Of a stretch of DNA of 10,854 nucleotides, positions 6,711 to 10,854 are shown piece by piece. Both the position numbers and the translations under genes were made by a program. The notes under the pieces are model-generated. The model was not told where the DNA came from and did no database searches. It was given only the letters and a program-made list of their open reading frames with translations. Every line of letters begins with the position of its first letter. The first letter of the stretch is position 1. Source of the DNA: Patescibacteria group bacterium (GTDB taxonomy: Bacteria > Patescibacteriota > Minisyncoccia > Phycocordibacterales > UBA2100); NCBI GenBank assembly GCA_024654485.1, contig JANLHO010000042.1, forward strand, positions 1-10,854, in the 5' to 3' direction.

Positions 6711-6754
6711 GGGTCTCCGGCATCGGCGCGTCAACGTGCCTTTGCCGGAGACCC
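6711..6754 (+). terminator. Strong hairpin after the DUF378 gene
   Basis: gggtctccggca (6711-6722) pairs perfectly with tgccggagaccc (6743-6754). The loop itself can extend the stem (ggcgcg with cgtgcc, one G-T pair, tetraloop tcaa). It lies 20 nt after the stop and is followed by tgtttgg, a poor T-tract. It is a likely transcription terminator or 3'-end stabiliser. Confidence 0.55.
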
Positions 6755-6811
6755 TGTTTGGCTTCCGGCGCGTGCTATACACAGGCACATGGCACTGTCG
6801 CCCTCATGAGG

Positions 6812-6829
6812 TATACTCACGGCATACCA
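6812..6829 (+). promoter_or_regulatory. -10 box TATACT and shared motif upstream of the SWIB gene
   Basis: tatact-cacggcatacca matches 6391-6408 at 16 of 18 positions. Transcription starting just after it would give a leader of about 45 nt before the ATG at 6876. No Shine-Dalgarno is present in that leader. Confidence 0.5.
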
Positions 6830-6875
6830 GCGCTAGTGGCTCGCAGGAAACATTAGCATTCATCATTTTACTATT

Positions 6876-7133
6876 ATGGTACGTACAGCGAATCCGGCAT
6901 TACTAAAGCCCCTAACCCTCTCGCCAGAGCTTGAGGCGGTGGTGGGTGCGGGTCCTTTGGCCCGCGGGCAGGTGGTCAAGAAGCTCTGGGAGTATATCAA
7001 GGCCAACAACCTGCAGAATCCGCAGAACAAGCGCAACATCTTGGCCGACGAGAAGCTCAAGGTGCTTTTCGGTGGCAAGGAAGAGGTGACGATGTTTGAG
7101 ATGACGAAGCTCGTCTCTCCTCACATGAAGTAA
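6876..7133 (+). CDS. SWIB/MDM2 domain protein
   Basis: The 85-aa protein consists almost entirely of one SWIB domain: PLTLSPELEAVVGAGPLARGQVVKKLWEYIKANNLQ (12-47), then NKRNILADEKLKVLFGG (51-67) and a C-terminal MFEMTKLVSPHMK. In eukaryotes SWIB domains act in chromatin remodelling. Bacterial SWIB proteins are known from chlamydiae and some candidate phyla, where a DNA-binding or nucleoid role is suspected. The charge pattern does not settle this. The start is the first ATG after the promoter motif at 6812, with no Shine-Dalgarno. A G+C-rich hairpin follows at 7181. Confidence 0.9.
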   Translation: MVRTANPALLKPLTLSPELEAVVGAGPLARGQVVKKLWEYIKANNLQNPQNKRNILADEKLKVLFGGKEEVTMFEMTKLVSPHMK

Positions 7134-7180
7134 TCCGTAGAGACAGGAGACACGAACCGAGAAGCAAGAAGCAAGAAGAA

Positions 7181-7205
7181 GCGGCCCCGCCCAAGGCGGG
7201 GCCGC
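7181..7205 (+). terminator. GC-rich hairpin downstream of the SWIB gene
   Basis: An 11-bp perfect stem, gcggccccgcc with ggcggggccgc, surrounds a 3-nt loop, 47 nt after the SWIB stop. On the + strand it lacks a T-tract. On the minus strand the following bases are pyrimidine-rich (ttcttcttgcttc), so it could also act in that direction. Confidence 0.4.
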
Positions 7206-7445
7206 ATTGCGTATCGGCGTGAAGAGCATATAGTGAATGCGGGTAGAGTCGGCAAAAGAAGAAGCCGCAAGGCGCGAGCCCGACGATCTTGCTCGCCGTG
7301 GCATATCGTCCGGGAGGTGTTGTATCAGGACAACACCGTCGCGAAAAAGCGGCCGGCCGGCGTTCAGGGGCGGCGCAAAGCCCCACGAATCCGAAGCGGT
7401 TGCGTGACGCAACCGCACAGGGTCACCCTGTTCCAACTGTTCTGA

Positions 7446-7504
7446 AGCCCGCGGGAGTCCTACGCCTTTCCTTTCTACTATCCCCGCGGGCTACTTTCTT
7501 TTCG
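7446..7504 (+). terminator. Possible terminator upstream of tRNA-Asn
   Basis: agcccgcggg (7446-7455) pairs perfectly with cccgcgggct (7483-7492). It is followed by actttcttttcg, which is T-rich. The 27-nt loop is pyrimidine-rich. It would insulate the tRNA promoter from upstream transcription. Confidence 0.45.
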
Positions 7505-7536
7505 CAACAACACTTTTATCCCGACGCCAAATCGGC

Positions 7537-7542
7537 TATACT
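7537..7542 (+). promoter_or_regulatory. -10 box of tRNA-Asn
   Basis: TATACT ends 11 nt before the first base of the tRNA, a normal distance for a short 5' leader. No good -35 is visible (ttttat at 7514-7519 is the best candidate). Confidence 0.45.
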
Positions 7543-7553
7543 CTTACCCATAT

Positions 7554-7625
7554 TCCCCGGTGGCGCAATGGTAGCGCAACTCCCTGTTAAGGAGTGGGTT
7601 GTAGGTTCGAATCCTACCCGGGGAG
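7554..7625 (+). tRNA. tRNA-Asn (anticodon GTT)
   Basis: A 72-nt cloverleaf can be drawn by hand. The acceptor stem tccccgg/ccgggga is perfect over 7 bp, and the D stem is gcgc/gcgc. The anticodon stem actcc/ggagt encloses loop ctgttaa with anticodon GTT at 7586-7588. The T stem gtagg/cctac has loop ttcgaat. The discriminator base is G7625. The following cac is not CCA, so the 3' end must be added by CCA-adding enzyme. Sequence downstream carries several partial copies of the 3' half, which marks this tRNA as an integration target. Confidence 0.96.
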
Positions 7626-7664
7626 CACGAACGAAGTGAGGGCGACCACGGGTAGGATTCGAAC
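7605..7664. repeat. Inverted copy of the tRNA-Asn T-arm
   Basis: Bases 7605-7620 of the tRNA (gttcgaatcctacccg) recur as an exact reverse complement at 7649-7664, 24 nt after the tRNA ends. The pair could form a 16-bp hairpin that competes with folding of the tRNA T-arm in the primary transcript. It is probably a remnant of an attachment-site event. Confidence 0.75.
7637..7664 (+). repeat. 28-bp direct repeat, copy 1
   Basis: The 28 bases starting tgagggcgaccacggg match 8177-8204 at 25 of 28 positions. The second half of the repeat is the inverted tRNA T-arm sequence. Confidence 0.7.
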
Positions 7665-7674
7665 AGGAGGGGGT

Positions 7675-7802
7675 CGGGGAACCTGCCGGTTCCCCGTGGA
7701 GCCCGCCCGTACCGAACGGTATGTTCGGGCGGGGAAGGAATGGAAATCCGCCAGCCGGCGGAGTGGGCTCCCGATTTGTCTACGCTTGCGTAGCTACAAA
7801 TC
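7675..7802. repeat. Cluster of hairpins downstream of tRNA-Asn
   Basis: There are three well-formed stem-loops in 130 bases. The first is 7675-7683 with 7688-7696 (9 bp, loop tgcc). The second is 7702-7709 with 7726-7733 (8 bp) with an inner taccg/cggta stem. The third is gatttgt plus ctacgc (7773-7785) with gcgtag and acaaatc (7788-7793 and 7796-7802). A small ccgcc-agc-cggcgg stem sits between them. No gene is apparent. They look like accumulated mobile-element ends. Confidence 0.5.
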
Positions 7803-7830
7803 GCAGTACCCTTGGGGTATTTCCCAGATG

Positions 7831-7851
7831 TTCATATCCTACCCGGGGAGC
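7831..7851 (+). repeat. Direct partial copy of the tRNA-Asn 3' end (att-like)
   Basis: The 21 bases match tRNA positions 7606-7626 at 19 of 21, with 15 identical bases from 7837 to 7851 (tcctacccggggagc). It covers part of the T-arm and the 3' acceptor strand without a 5' half, so it is not a tRNA gene. This is the pattern left by integration into a tRNA 3' end. Confidence 0.75.
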
Positions 7852-7888
7852 CGCGTAAAGCGATTCGCACAGCGAATCGCCACGCGGC
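7850..7888. other. 16-bp-stem hairpin next to the tRNA 3'-end copy
   Basis: gccgcgt plus gcgattcgc (7850-7868, with an aaa bulge) pairs with gcgaatcgc plus acgcggc (7872-7888). The loop is aca. It begins inside the tRNA-end copy, so the structure and the att-like copy belong to one unit. Confidence 0.55.
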
Positions 7889-7915
7889 GAGCCCGAGAGG
7901 GCGAGCCGTGTGAAG

Positions 7916-7945
7916 AAAGGGCCTCATAACGAGGCCTTTTCTTTT
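7916..7945 (+). terminator. Rho-independent terminator
   Basis: aaagggcctc (7916-7925) and gaggcctttt (7931-7940) form a 10-bp stem with one G-T pair, loop ataac, followed directly by cttttac. This is the best-formed intrinsic terminator in the window. It would stop transcription running from the tRNA side before the GIY-YIG remnant. Confidence 0.75.
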
Positions 7946-7994
7946 ACGCGCGTCACGTGTGAGCGAAGCGATTTTACGTGACATAATCCCATGC

Positions 7995-8179
7995 ATGAGC
8001 TGGGTCTACGTCCTTGAGTGTCGCGAAAATAAAAGTTGGTACATCGGCAAGGGGATTGGCACCTAATCTATTGCGAAGTATATTTAGACAAGCGGGACGC
8101 GAATGGACGTGAGCGATTTCTGAAAAGCGGCTCAGGCCGCGTATTCCTGAAGAAACAACTGAGACATTATCTTGCCTGA
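7995..8179 (+). pseudogene. GIY-YIG endonuclease (UPF0213/YhbQ-like), internal deletion and frameshift
   Basis: Frame 3 begins with MSWVYVLECRENKSWYIGKG (7995 on), which carries the conserved Y-V-L (GIY position) and Y-I-G motifs. It ends at TAA 8064. In the +2 frame from 8057 a second conserved stretch reads WHLIYCEVYLDKRDANGRER, then FLKSGSGRVFLKKQLRHYLA, to TGA 8177-8179. It matches the C-terminal half of small GIY-YIG proteins (xW-K-L-I-Y-x-E-x-Y then FLKSGxGRxFLK). The linking segment of roughly 20-25 residues, including the conserved Arg-bearing helix after Y-I-G, is missing, and the two halves are out of frame. The gene is therefore dead, probably by one deletion of about 60-75 bp. Its stop codon is the first base of the 28-bp repeat copy at 8177. 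Confidence 0.75.
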
Positions 8180-8204
8180 GGGCGACCACGGGGAGGACTC
8201 AAAC
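8177..8204 (+). repeat. 28-bp direct repeat, copy 2
   Basis: It matches 7637-7664 at 25 of 28 positions and includes a degenerate inverted tRNA T-arm. It starts exactly at the GIY-YIG stop codon. Confidence 0.65.
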
Positions 8205-8216
8205 GCCGGAGCGGGA

Positions 8217-8236
8217 CCCGCACAAGCTTGTGCGGG
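8217..8236. repeat. Perfect 20-bp palindrome
   Basis: cccgcacaag is followed directly by its reverse complement cttgtgcggg. It lies between the GIY-YIG remnant and the third tRNA 3'-end copy. It may be a recombination or binding site, or a terminator-like hairpin without a T-tract. Confidence 0.5.
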
Positions 8237-8294
8237 AGCGAAGCGGTGCGGAAGTCGAGGCGAGCGACGGCGAGCCGAGAGGCGAGGGAGAAAC

Positions 8295-8310
8295 TCCTAC
8301 CCGGGGAGCA
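8295..8310 (+). repeat. Direct copy of the tRNA-Asn 3' end at the recombinase breakpoint
   Basis: tcctacccggggagca is identical to tRNA bases 7612-7627 (16 of 16). The recombinase coding sequence on the minus strand is interrupted exactly here, so this is a candidate att junction. Confidence 0.75.
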
Positions 8311-8605
8311 GAGGTTTGCAGTAGCCACTGGATTTGCCCGCCGTCCACCGGATTGCGCGCGAGACGGTCGATTTTCCAACACACGATGCCCTGCGCCTCC
8401 CCGCGCTGGATACGCGCCATCATCTCGTTGAACACCGGACGGCCCGGCTGTTTGGCCGAGCGCTTTTCCACGAACTCCTCGGTGATCTCTAAACCCTCCC
8501 GCCGCGCGAGCGCGCGCAACTCCGACAACTGCGCCTCGATTGAGAGGACTTGCTTGTCCTCGACATCAGTGCTTTTGCGAGCGTAGAGAAAATAGTGCAT
8601 AGGAG

Positions 8606-8612
8606 TATTATA
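8606..8612. promoter_or_regulatory. Overlapping divergent -10 boxes between recombinase and first HEPN-like gene
   Basis: TATTATA reads as TATAAT on the minus strand (8612-8607), 6 nt before the recombinase ATG. It reads as TATTAT on the + strand (8606-8611), 11 nt before the ATG at 8623. Both transcripts would have almost no leader. Confidence 0.45.
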
Positions 8613-8622
8613 GATCAACAAT

Positions 8623-9264
8623 ATGAGCGCGACTGAACATTTGCACGTACTTCTTCGTGAGCTTGAGCGCGAGGTAAACGCAGACAAAAAACTTGCGGTG
8701 CATACTAATAACCGTTTCAACAAGCAGTTTAGTGTACTTCTGCGCGATTGGAATTATTTGAAAATAATTGTAGAGCGCCTCGAATCAGGAGATCCGGAGA
8801 ATGCGACACAGCTCGCGCTTGATCTCAAATCCCTGTATGTGTTTGGCCGCGTTTTCTCGGAGTCAGTCCTCTATATTTGCTCGTTGTTTGTGGACGACAG
8901 CATAAAAATAAAGTGGGATAAGATTGGCGATTTCGTTGTCGGAATGGAAAAAGATTTCAACGCGCAGGGAGAAAAAACAAAAAACTTTTGGACGAGCATA
9001 GGCGGCTCAATTAAGATTCTTAATAAAGCGTTTAGATATAGAAACGAAGTCTTACACGGAAAAGAGAGTAGTACCGAATGGACGTTCGCTTGGCCAGGAC
9101 GATCAAACCTCGATCACGTATTCATCCAGAATGTCCCGTGGCCAGAAGACAAAGGAAAGAAAAAGGAGCAAAGGTCGCTGAACGCAAAAATGCTTATACA
9201 AATTCTTGAGAATGAAATTCCCAAGATTTTTAACTACCTAAAAATGATCAAAAATAGCTCCTAG
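8623..9264 (+). CDS. HEPN-like protein with RNxxxH motif, unknown function
   Basis: The 213-aa soluble, mainly helical protein is one I do not recognise by name. Its most informative feature is FRYRNEVLHGK at 138-147. This has the R-N-x-x-x-H arrangement (Arg140, His145) that is the catalytic motif of HEPN-superfamily RNases, placed at the end of a helical region as in those proteins. The N-terminal 120 residues form several predicted amphipathic helices, and the C-terminus is Lys-rich. The G+C content is about 40% in sampled stretches, against about 60% in purB, suggesting acquisition by transfer. It starts 22 nt from the divergent recombinase, and its stop TAG overlaps the next recombinase 5' relic. 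A toxin, Abi-type or other stress role is possible but not shown. No antitoxin partner (MNT) is recognisable beside it. Confidence 0.6.
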   Translation: MSATEHLHVLLRELEREVNADKKLAVHTNNRFNKQFSVLLRDWNYLKIIVERLESGDPENATQLALDLKSLYVFGRVFSESVLYICSLFVDDSIKIKWDKIGDFVVGMEKDFNAQGEKTKNFWTSIGGSIKILNKAFRYRNEVLHGKESSTEWTFAWPGRSNLDHVFIQNVPWPEDKGKKKEQRSLNAKMLIQILENEIPKIFNYLKMIKNSS

Positions 9265-9302
9265 GCATCGGTGTTTTTGCGAGCGTAGAGAAAATAGCGC
9301 AT
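9264..9302 (-). pseudogene. Second serine-recombinase 5' relic (13 codons)
   Basis: The 39 bases match 8562-8600, the start of the first recombinase, at 35 of 39 positions. On the minus strand they read MRYFLYARKNTDA and then TAG, against MHYFLYARKSTDV in the first copy. The nucleophile serine is Asn10 here. Three of the four differences change an amino acid, so the copies come from related but separate elements, not from a fresh duplication. The relic lies between the two HEPN-like genes and keeps its own upstream -10 box. Confidence 0.8.
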
Positions 9303-9307
9303 AGTGA

Positions 9308-9314
9308 TATTGTA
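9308..9314. promoter_or_regulatory. Second pair of overlapping divergent -10 boxes
   Basis: TATTGTA gives TACAAT on the minus strand, 6 nt before the relic ATG. It gives TATTGT on the + strand, 10 nt before the ATG at 9324. The geometry copies that at 8606-8612. Confidence 0.4.
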
Positions 9315-9323
9315 CACCGCAGT

Positions 9324-10538
9324 ATGCCTCGGCCACATATAATTTTTCGTCTCGTACTGGCAAAAGCGCTCTTTAAGAATGGCGTAGACTTTTGCAATAC
9401 GAAAGTTGATATCTTCAGCTTCTCTCAAGGTCTTATTGCCTTACATGATGCTTTGGATAATTTTACCGGCGCAATTTCAAATCATCTCGGTATAGCTCTC
9501 CCACAAGAAAGCAAATTTCTTGCAACGCTCAATCTAATACAAGACCATGAAAGAAAAACGGACCCGAGTTTTTCATTAATGAATAGAAATGAACTCGTGC
9601 AACTCAATACAGTACGAAACAATATTAAGCACCAAGGCATCACTCCAAACATAACCCATAGCAAGGCGTTGATAGGGCCAATCGTCGCTTTTTTCCAAGA
9701 GTATTCTCGTCGGTATTTTAGTCTTGAGTGGGAGATGATTAGCCTCGCAGATCTAATAAAGGACGAGTCTGTTAGAGATTCGTTAAAAAATATCGAGCAA
9801 TTAATTGGCGATGAGAAATTCAAGGACGCATTAAATGAGTTGGCCGTAGTGAAGTTTCAAGTTTTTGACGAATCACTGATGCAAATAAGATTGAACCCCC
9901 GTTATGAGCTATCTCCGCCGTCAGAGGACACAAAAAAAATTCGTCAATCAAACAATATATTCCCGCACAGTTTTGATCGGGGGTGGTTTGGCGATATCTA
10001 CGACAGGGCCGACTTTCTTGAAAAAGGGATTGACCGAGACATGATGAGACAATTCGAAAGCTTAACCGCGAAGGTTGGCGTAAATAATGCGAAAGATTGG
10101 AAATACGTTTTGAGTCACGGCCACCAATGGAGAGAGCCAAACTGGACGAAGGAAATTTGTATTTTTTGTTTCGATTTTTTAGTGGACGCGATTATAAAAA
10201 ACCAGAGGAGAGATTATTCCGTGAAGCAGAAGTGGGTCACGGAGCGCCATAAAATCCAGGCCTTAGATGAGATTAAAATCTATGACAAAGATCATAATCT
10301 TATATACACGATGCCCAAAGATGAAGAGAGGGACGCGCTCCTACTTGGAAGAGTTGAGGGCGAATGGGAAATCTTCGATGCCAACGACAGAATTGTCAGT
10401 TTGTATGATGACGAGGACGGCAAGAAAGAAGTCATGGGGTTTTTCGATCCCGGAGACGAAACAAAAATTAAAGTCATTAAAACGCATCAATATATTCGGA
10501 ACGAAAATGGAGATTTCGTTCTCATAAAAGAATACTGA
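9324..10538 (+). CDS. Large protein with N-terminal HEPN-like RNxxxH motif, unknown function
   Basis: The product is 404 aa. The N-terminal ~150 residues are predicted helical and contain FSFSQGLIALHDALDNFTGAI (31-51), a typical-looking first HEPN helix. LNTVRNNIKHQGI (94-106) follows, with R-N-x-x-x-H at Arg98 to His103. The middle (about 150-300) is mixed, with a Trp/His/Cys-containing stretch near residues 255-285 (KYVLSHGHQW, ICIFCFDF). The last ~100 residues look beta-rich and acidic (EIKIYDKDHNLIYTM, EWEIFDANDRIVSLYDDEDG), suggesting a separate domain. There is no signal peptide or membrane helix. G+C content is near 42% in a sampled stretch. Like the preceding gene it sits divergent to a recombinase 5' end. 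I do not know its function. Confidence 0.6.
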   Translation: MPRPHIIFRLVLAKALFKNGVDFCNTKVDIFSFSQGLIALHDALDNFTGAISNHLGIALPQESKFLATLNLIQDHERKTDPSFSLMNRNELVQLNTVRNNIKHQGITPNITHSKALIGPIVAFFQEYSRRYFSLEWEMISLADLIKDESVRDSLKNIEQLIGDEKFKDALNELAVVKFQVFDESLMQIRLNPRYELSPPSEDTKKIRQSNNIFPHSFDRGWFGDIYDRADFLEKGIDRDMMRQFESLTAKVGVNNAKDWKYVLSHGHQWREPNWTKEICIFCFDFLVDAIIKNQRRDYSVKQKWVTERHKIQALDEIKIYDKDHNLIYTMPKDEERDALLLGRVEGEWEIFDANDRIVSLYDDEDGKKEVMGFFDPGDETKIKVIKTHQYIRNENGDFVLIKEY

Positions 10539-10854
10539 CTAGGGAGTGGGTGTGCGTGCGCGCATGGGTGGGTGGGGCAAGCACGCATGGGTTCTGTGCC
10601 CCTCTCTCCCCGCCAAAAAATCCGCACCTGCATTTCTTCAAAAAATCTTCGGCTTGTATTTGCGCCCTGCATCAATAACTCTCCGGCACGGCACATCCTC
10701 TCTACGCGGCGCTTCGCGCCGCGCGCCAAAATCCCGATTCTTCGGGCTCTTCCCAACTCTGGGCTCATCTATACGAAACCGCTCGTACCTATTTTACCCT
10801 AAACCCCTAGTCGCACGCTCCGCGCGCGTGGTGGCTTTGTACGGCGTGGTACGC
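10539..10854. other. Gene-free end of the window with G-rich tracts and a hairpin
   Basis: No credible coding region is visible in these 316 bases. They hold closely spaced G-tracts (10542-10550 and 10566-10577, then 10589-10591) just after the gene stop. There is a perfect 8-bp hairpin cgcggcgc-ttc-gcgccgcg at 10705-10723 and a smaller cccga/tcggg stem near 10733-10746. The sequence is low-complexity and pyrimidine-rich in places. Confidence 0.5.

Larger units (their letters stand above)
7134..7553. other. Structured, gene-poor intergenic stretch between SWIB and tRNA-Asn
   Basis: I find no convincing gene in these 420 bases. Short frames here have no recognisable similarity. The stretch holds a series of perfect hairpins: 7181-7205 (11-bp stem), 7316-7337 (8-bp stem, 6-nt loop), 7396-7416 (9-bp stem, 3-nt loop), 7417-7431 (6-bp stem, 3-nt loop, directly adjacent to the previous one) and 7446-7492 (10-bp stem, long loop). 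A structured RNA cannot be excluded, but I recognise no known class (no tmRNA, SRP or RNase P core). Confidence 0.5.
8199..8600 (-). pseudogene. Serine recombinase (resolvase/invertase catalytic domain), truncated
   Basis: From the ATG at 8600 the first 96 codons (down to about 8313) encode a serine-recombinase catalytic domain: FLYARKSTD with Arg8 and the nucleophile Ser10, SIEAQLSELRALA, FVEKRSAKQPGRPVFNEMM and WKIDRLARNPVDGGQIQWLL. After LLQT the frame runs into the 16-bp tRNA 3'-end copy and then unrelated repeat sequence, ending at 8199. The rest of the catalytic domain, the DNA-binding domain and any large C-terminal domain are missing. N-terminal DxxD-x-x-S-I-E spacing resembles recombinases of the large-serine type. 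A frame extending upstream to 8723 would run antisense through the next gene and is rejected. The start is supported by TATAAT ending 6 nt upstream. Confidence 0.8.

Noticed and set aside
7233..7445. 70-aa Arg-rich frame in the SWIB-tRNA spacer
   Set aside because: The composition reflects the hairpin-rich GC sequence. The frame passes through several perfect inverted repeats and has no recognisable similarity.
7289..7639. 116-aa + strand frame running through the tRNA gene
   Set aside because: Its C-terminal part (EWVVGSNPTRGA) is translated tRNA sequence, a common artefact. The N-terminal part has no similarity that I recognise.
8295..8310. Additional tRNA genes at the 3'-end copies (also 7831-7851)
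   Set aside because: Only the 3' acceptor strand and part of the T-arm are present. There is no matching 5' acceptor strand, D arm or anticodon arm.
7554..8313. CRISPR array
   Set aside because: The repeats are unevenly spaced, differ in length and orientation and all derive from the tRNA-Asn 3' half. No regular spacers or cas genes are present.
8230..8586. 118-aa + strand frame antisense to the recombinase
   Set aside because: It lies wholly antisense to a recognisable recombinase domain and has no promoter, start context or domain of its own.
8601..8723. Extension of the recombinase frame upstream to 8723
   Set aside because: It would run antisense through the start of the HEPN-like gene and skip the well-placed TATAAT. 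The conserved recombinase N-terminus (FLYARKS) begins right at the 8600 ATG.
10793..10809. Telomere-like CCCTAAACCCCTA string
   Set aside because: Only about one and a half repeat units are present inside bacterial-type sequence, consistent with chance.

Overview
The window (about 10.9 kb) looks like chromosome from a Candidate Phyla Radiation (Patescibacteria, probably Parcubacteria/Paceibacteria-like) bacterium. This is an inference from gene content: compact housekeeping genes, an isolated PurH N-terminal domain, a DUF378 membrane protein, a SWIB-domain protein, almost no Shine-Dalgarno sequences, and a tRNA without an encoded CCA. TGA is used as a stop (for example in purB), so the code is the standard bacterial one.

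Left part (1-6448), housekeeping. The 3' end of purC is followed by purB on the + strand, giving two consecutive purine steps. Converging on them is a minus-strand run: galU, a stand-alone IMP-cyclohydrolase-type PurH N-terminal domain, a HAD-IIB phosphatase resembling phosphomannomutase, a YadG/YadH-type ABC exporter pair, and a small helical protein of unknown function. The yadG-yadH junction holds a 123-bp, strongly folded insertion flanked by 8-bp direct repeats. It looks like a MITE-type element that landed on the yadH start codon and left a 44-codon ORF whose stop overlaps that start.

Middle part (6449-7553). Two small + strand genes, DUF378 and SWIB, share an 18-bp promoter-proximal motif. 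A 420-bp structured, gene-poor stretch follows.

Right part (7554-10854), accessory island. tRNA-Asn(GTT) is followed by partial copies of its 3' end in direct and inverted orientation, a chain of hairpins, a GIY-YIG nuclease pseudogene with an internal deletion, and a serine recombinase N-terminal domain cut off at a tRNA 3'-end copy. Divergent from the recombinase is a lower-GC gene with an RNxxxH motif (HEPN-like). It is followed by a second relic of the recombinase 5' end and a second, divergent lower-GC gene that also has an RNxxxH motif. I read this as a tRNA-anchored integration hotspot in which related recombinase modules each delivered one HEPN-like cargo gene. The module structure is visible in the sequence. 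The HEPN assignment and any defence or toxin role are inference.

Several starts have a -10-like box only 6-11 nt before the ATG, so leaderless transcription is probably common here.
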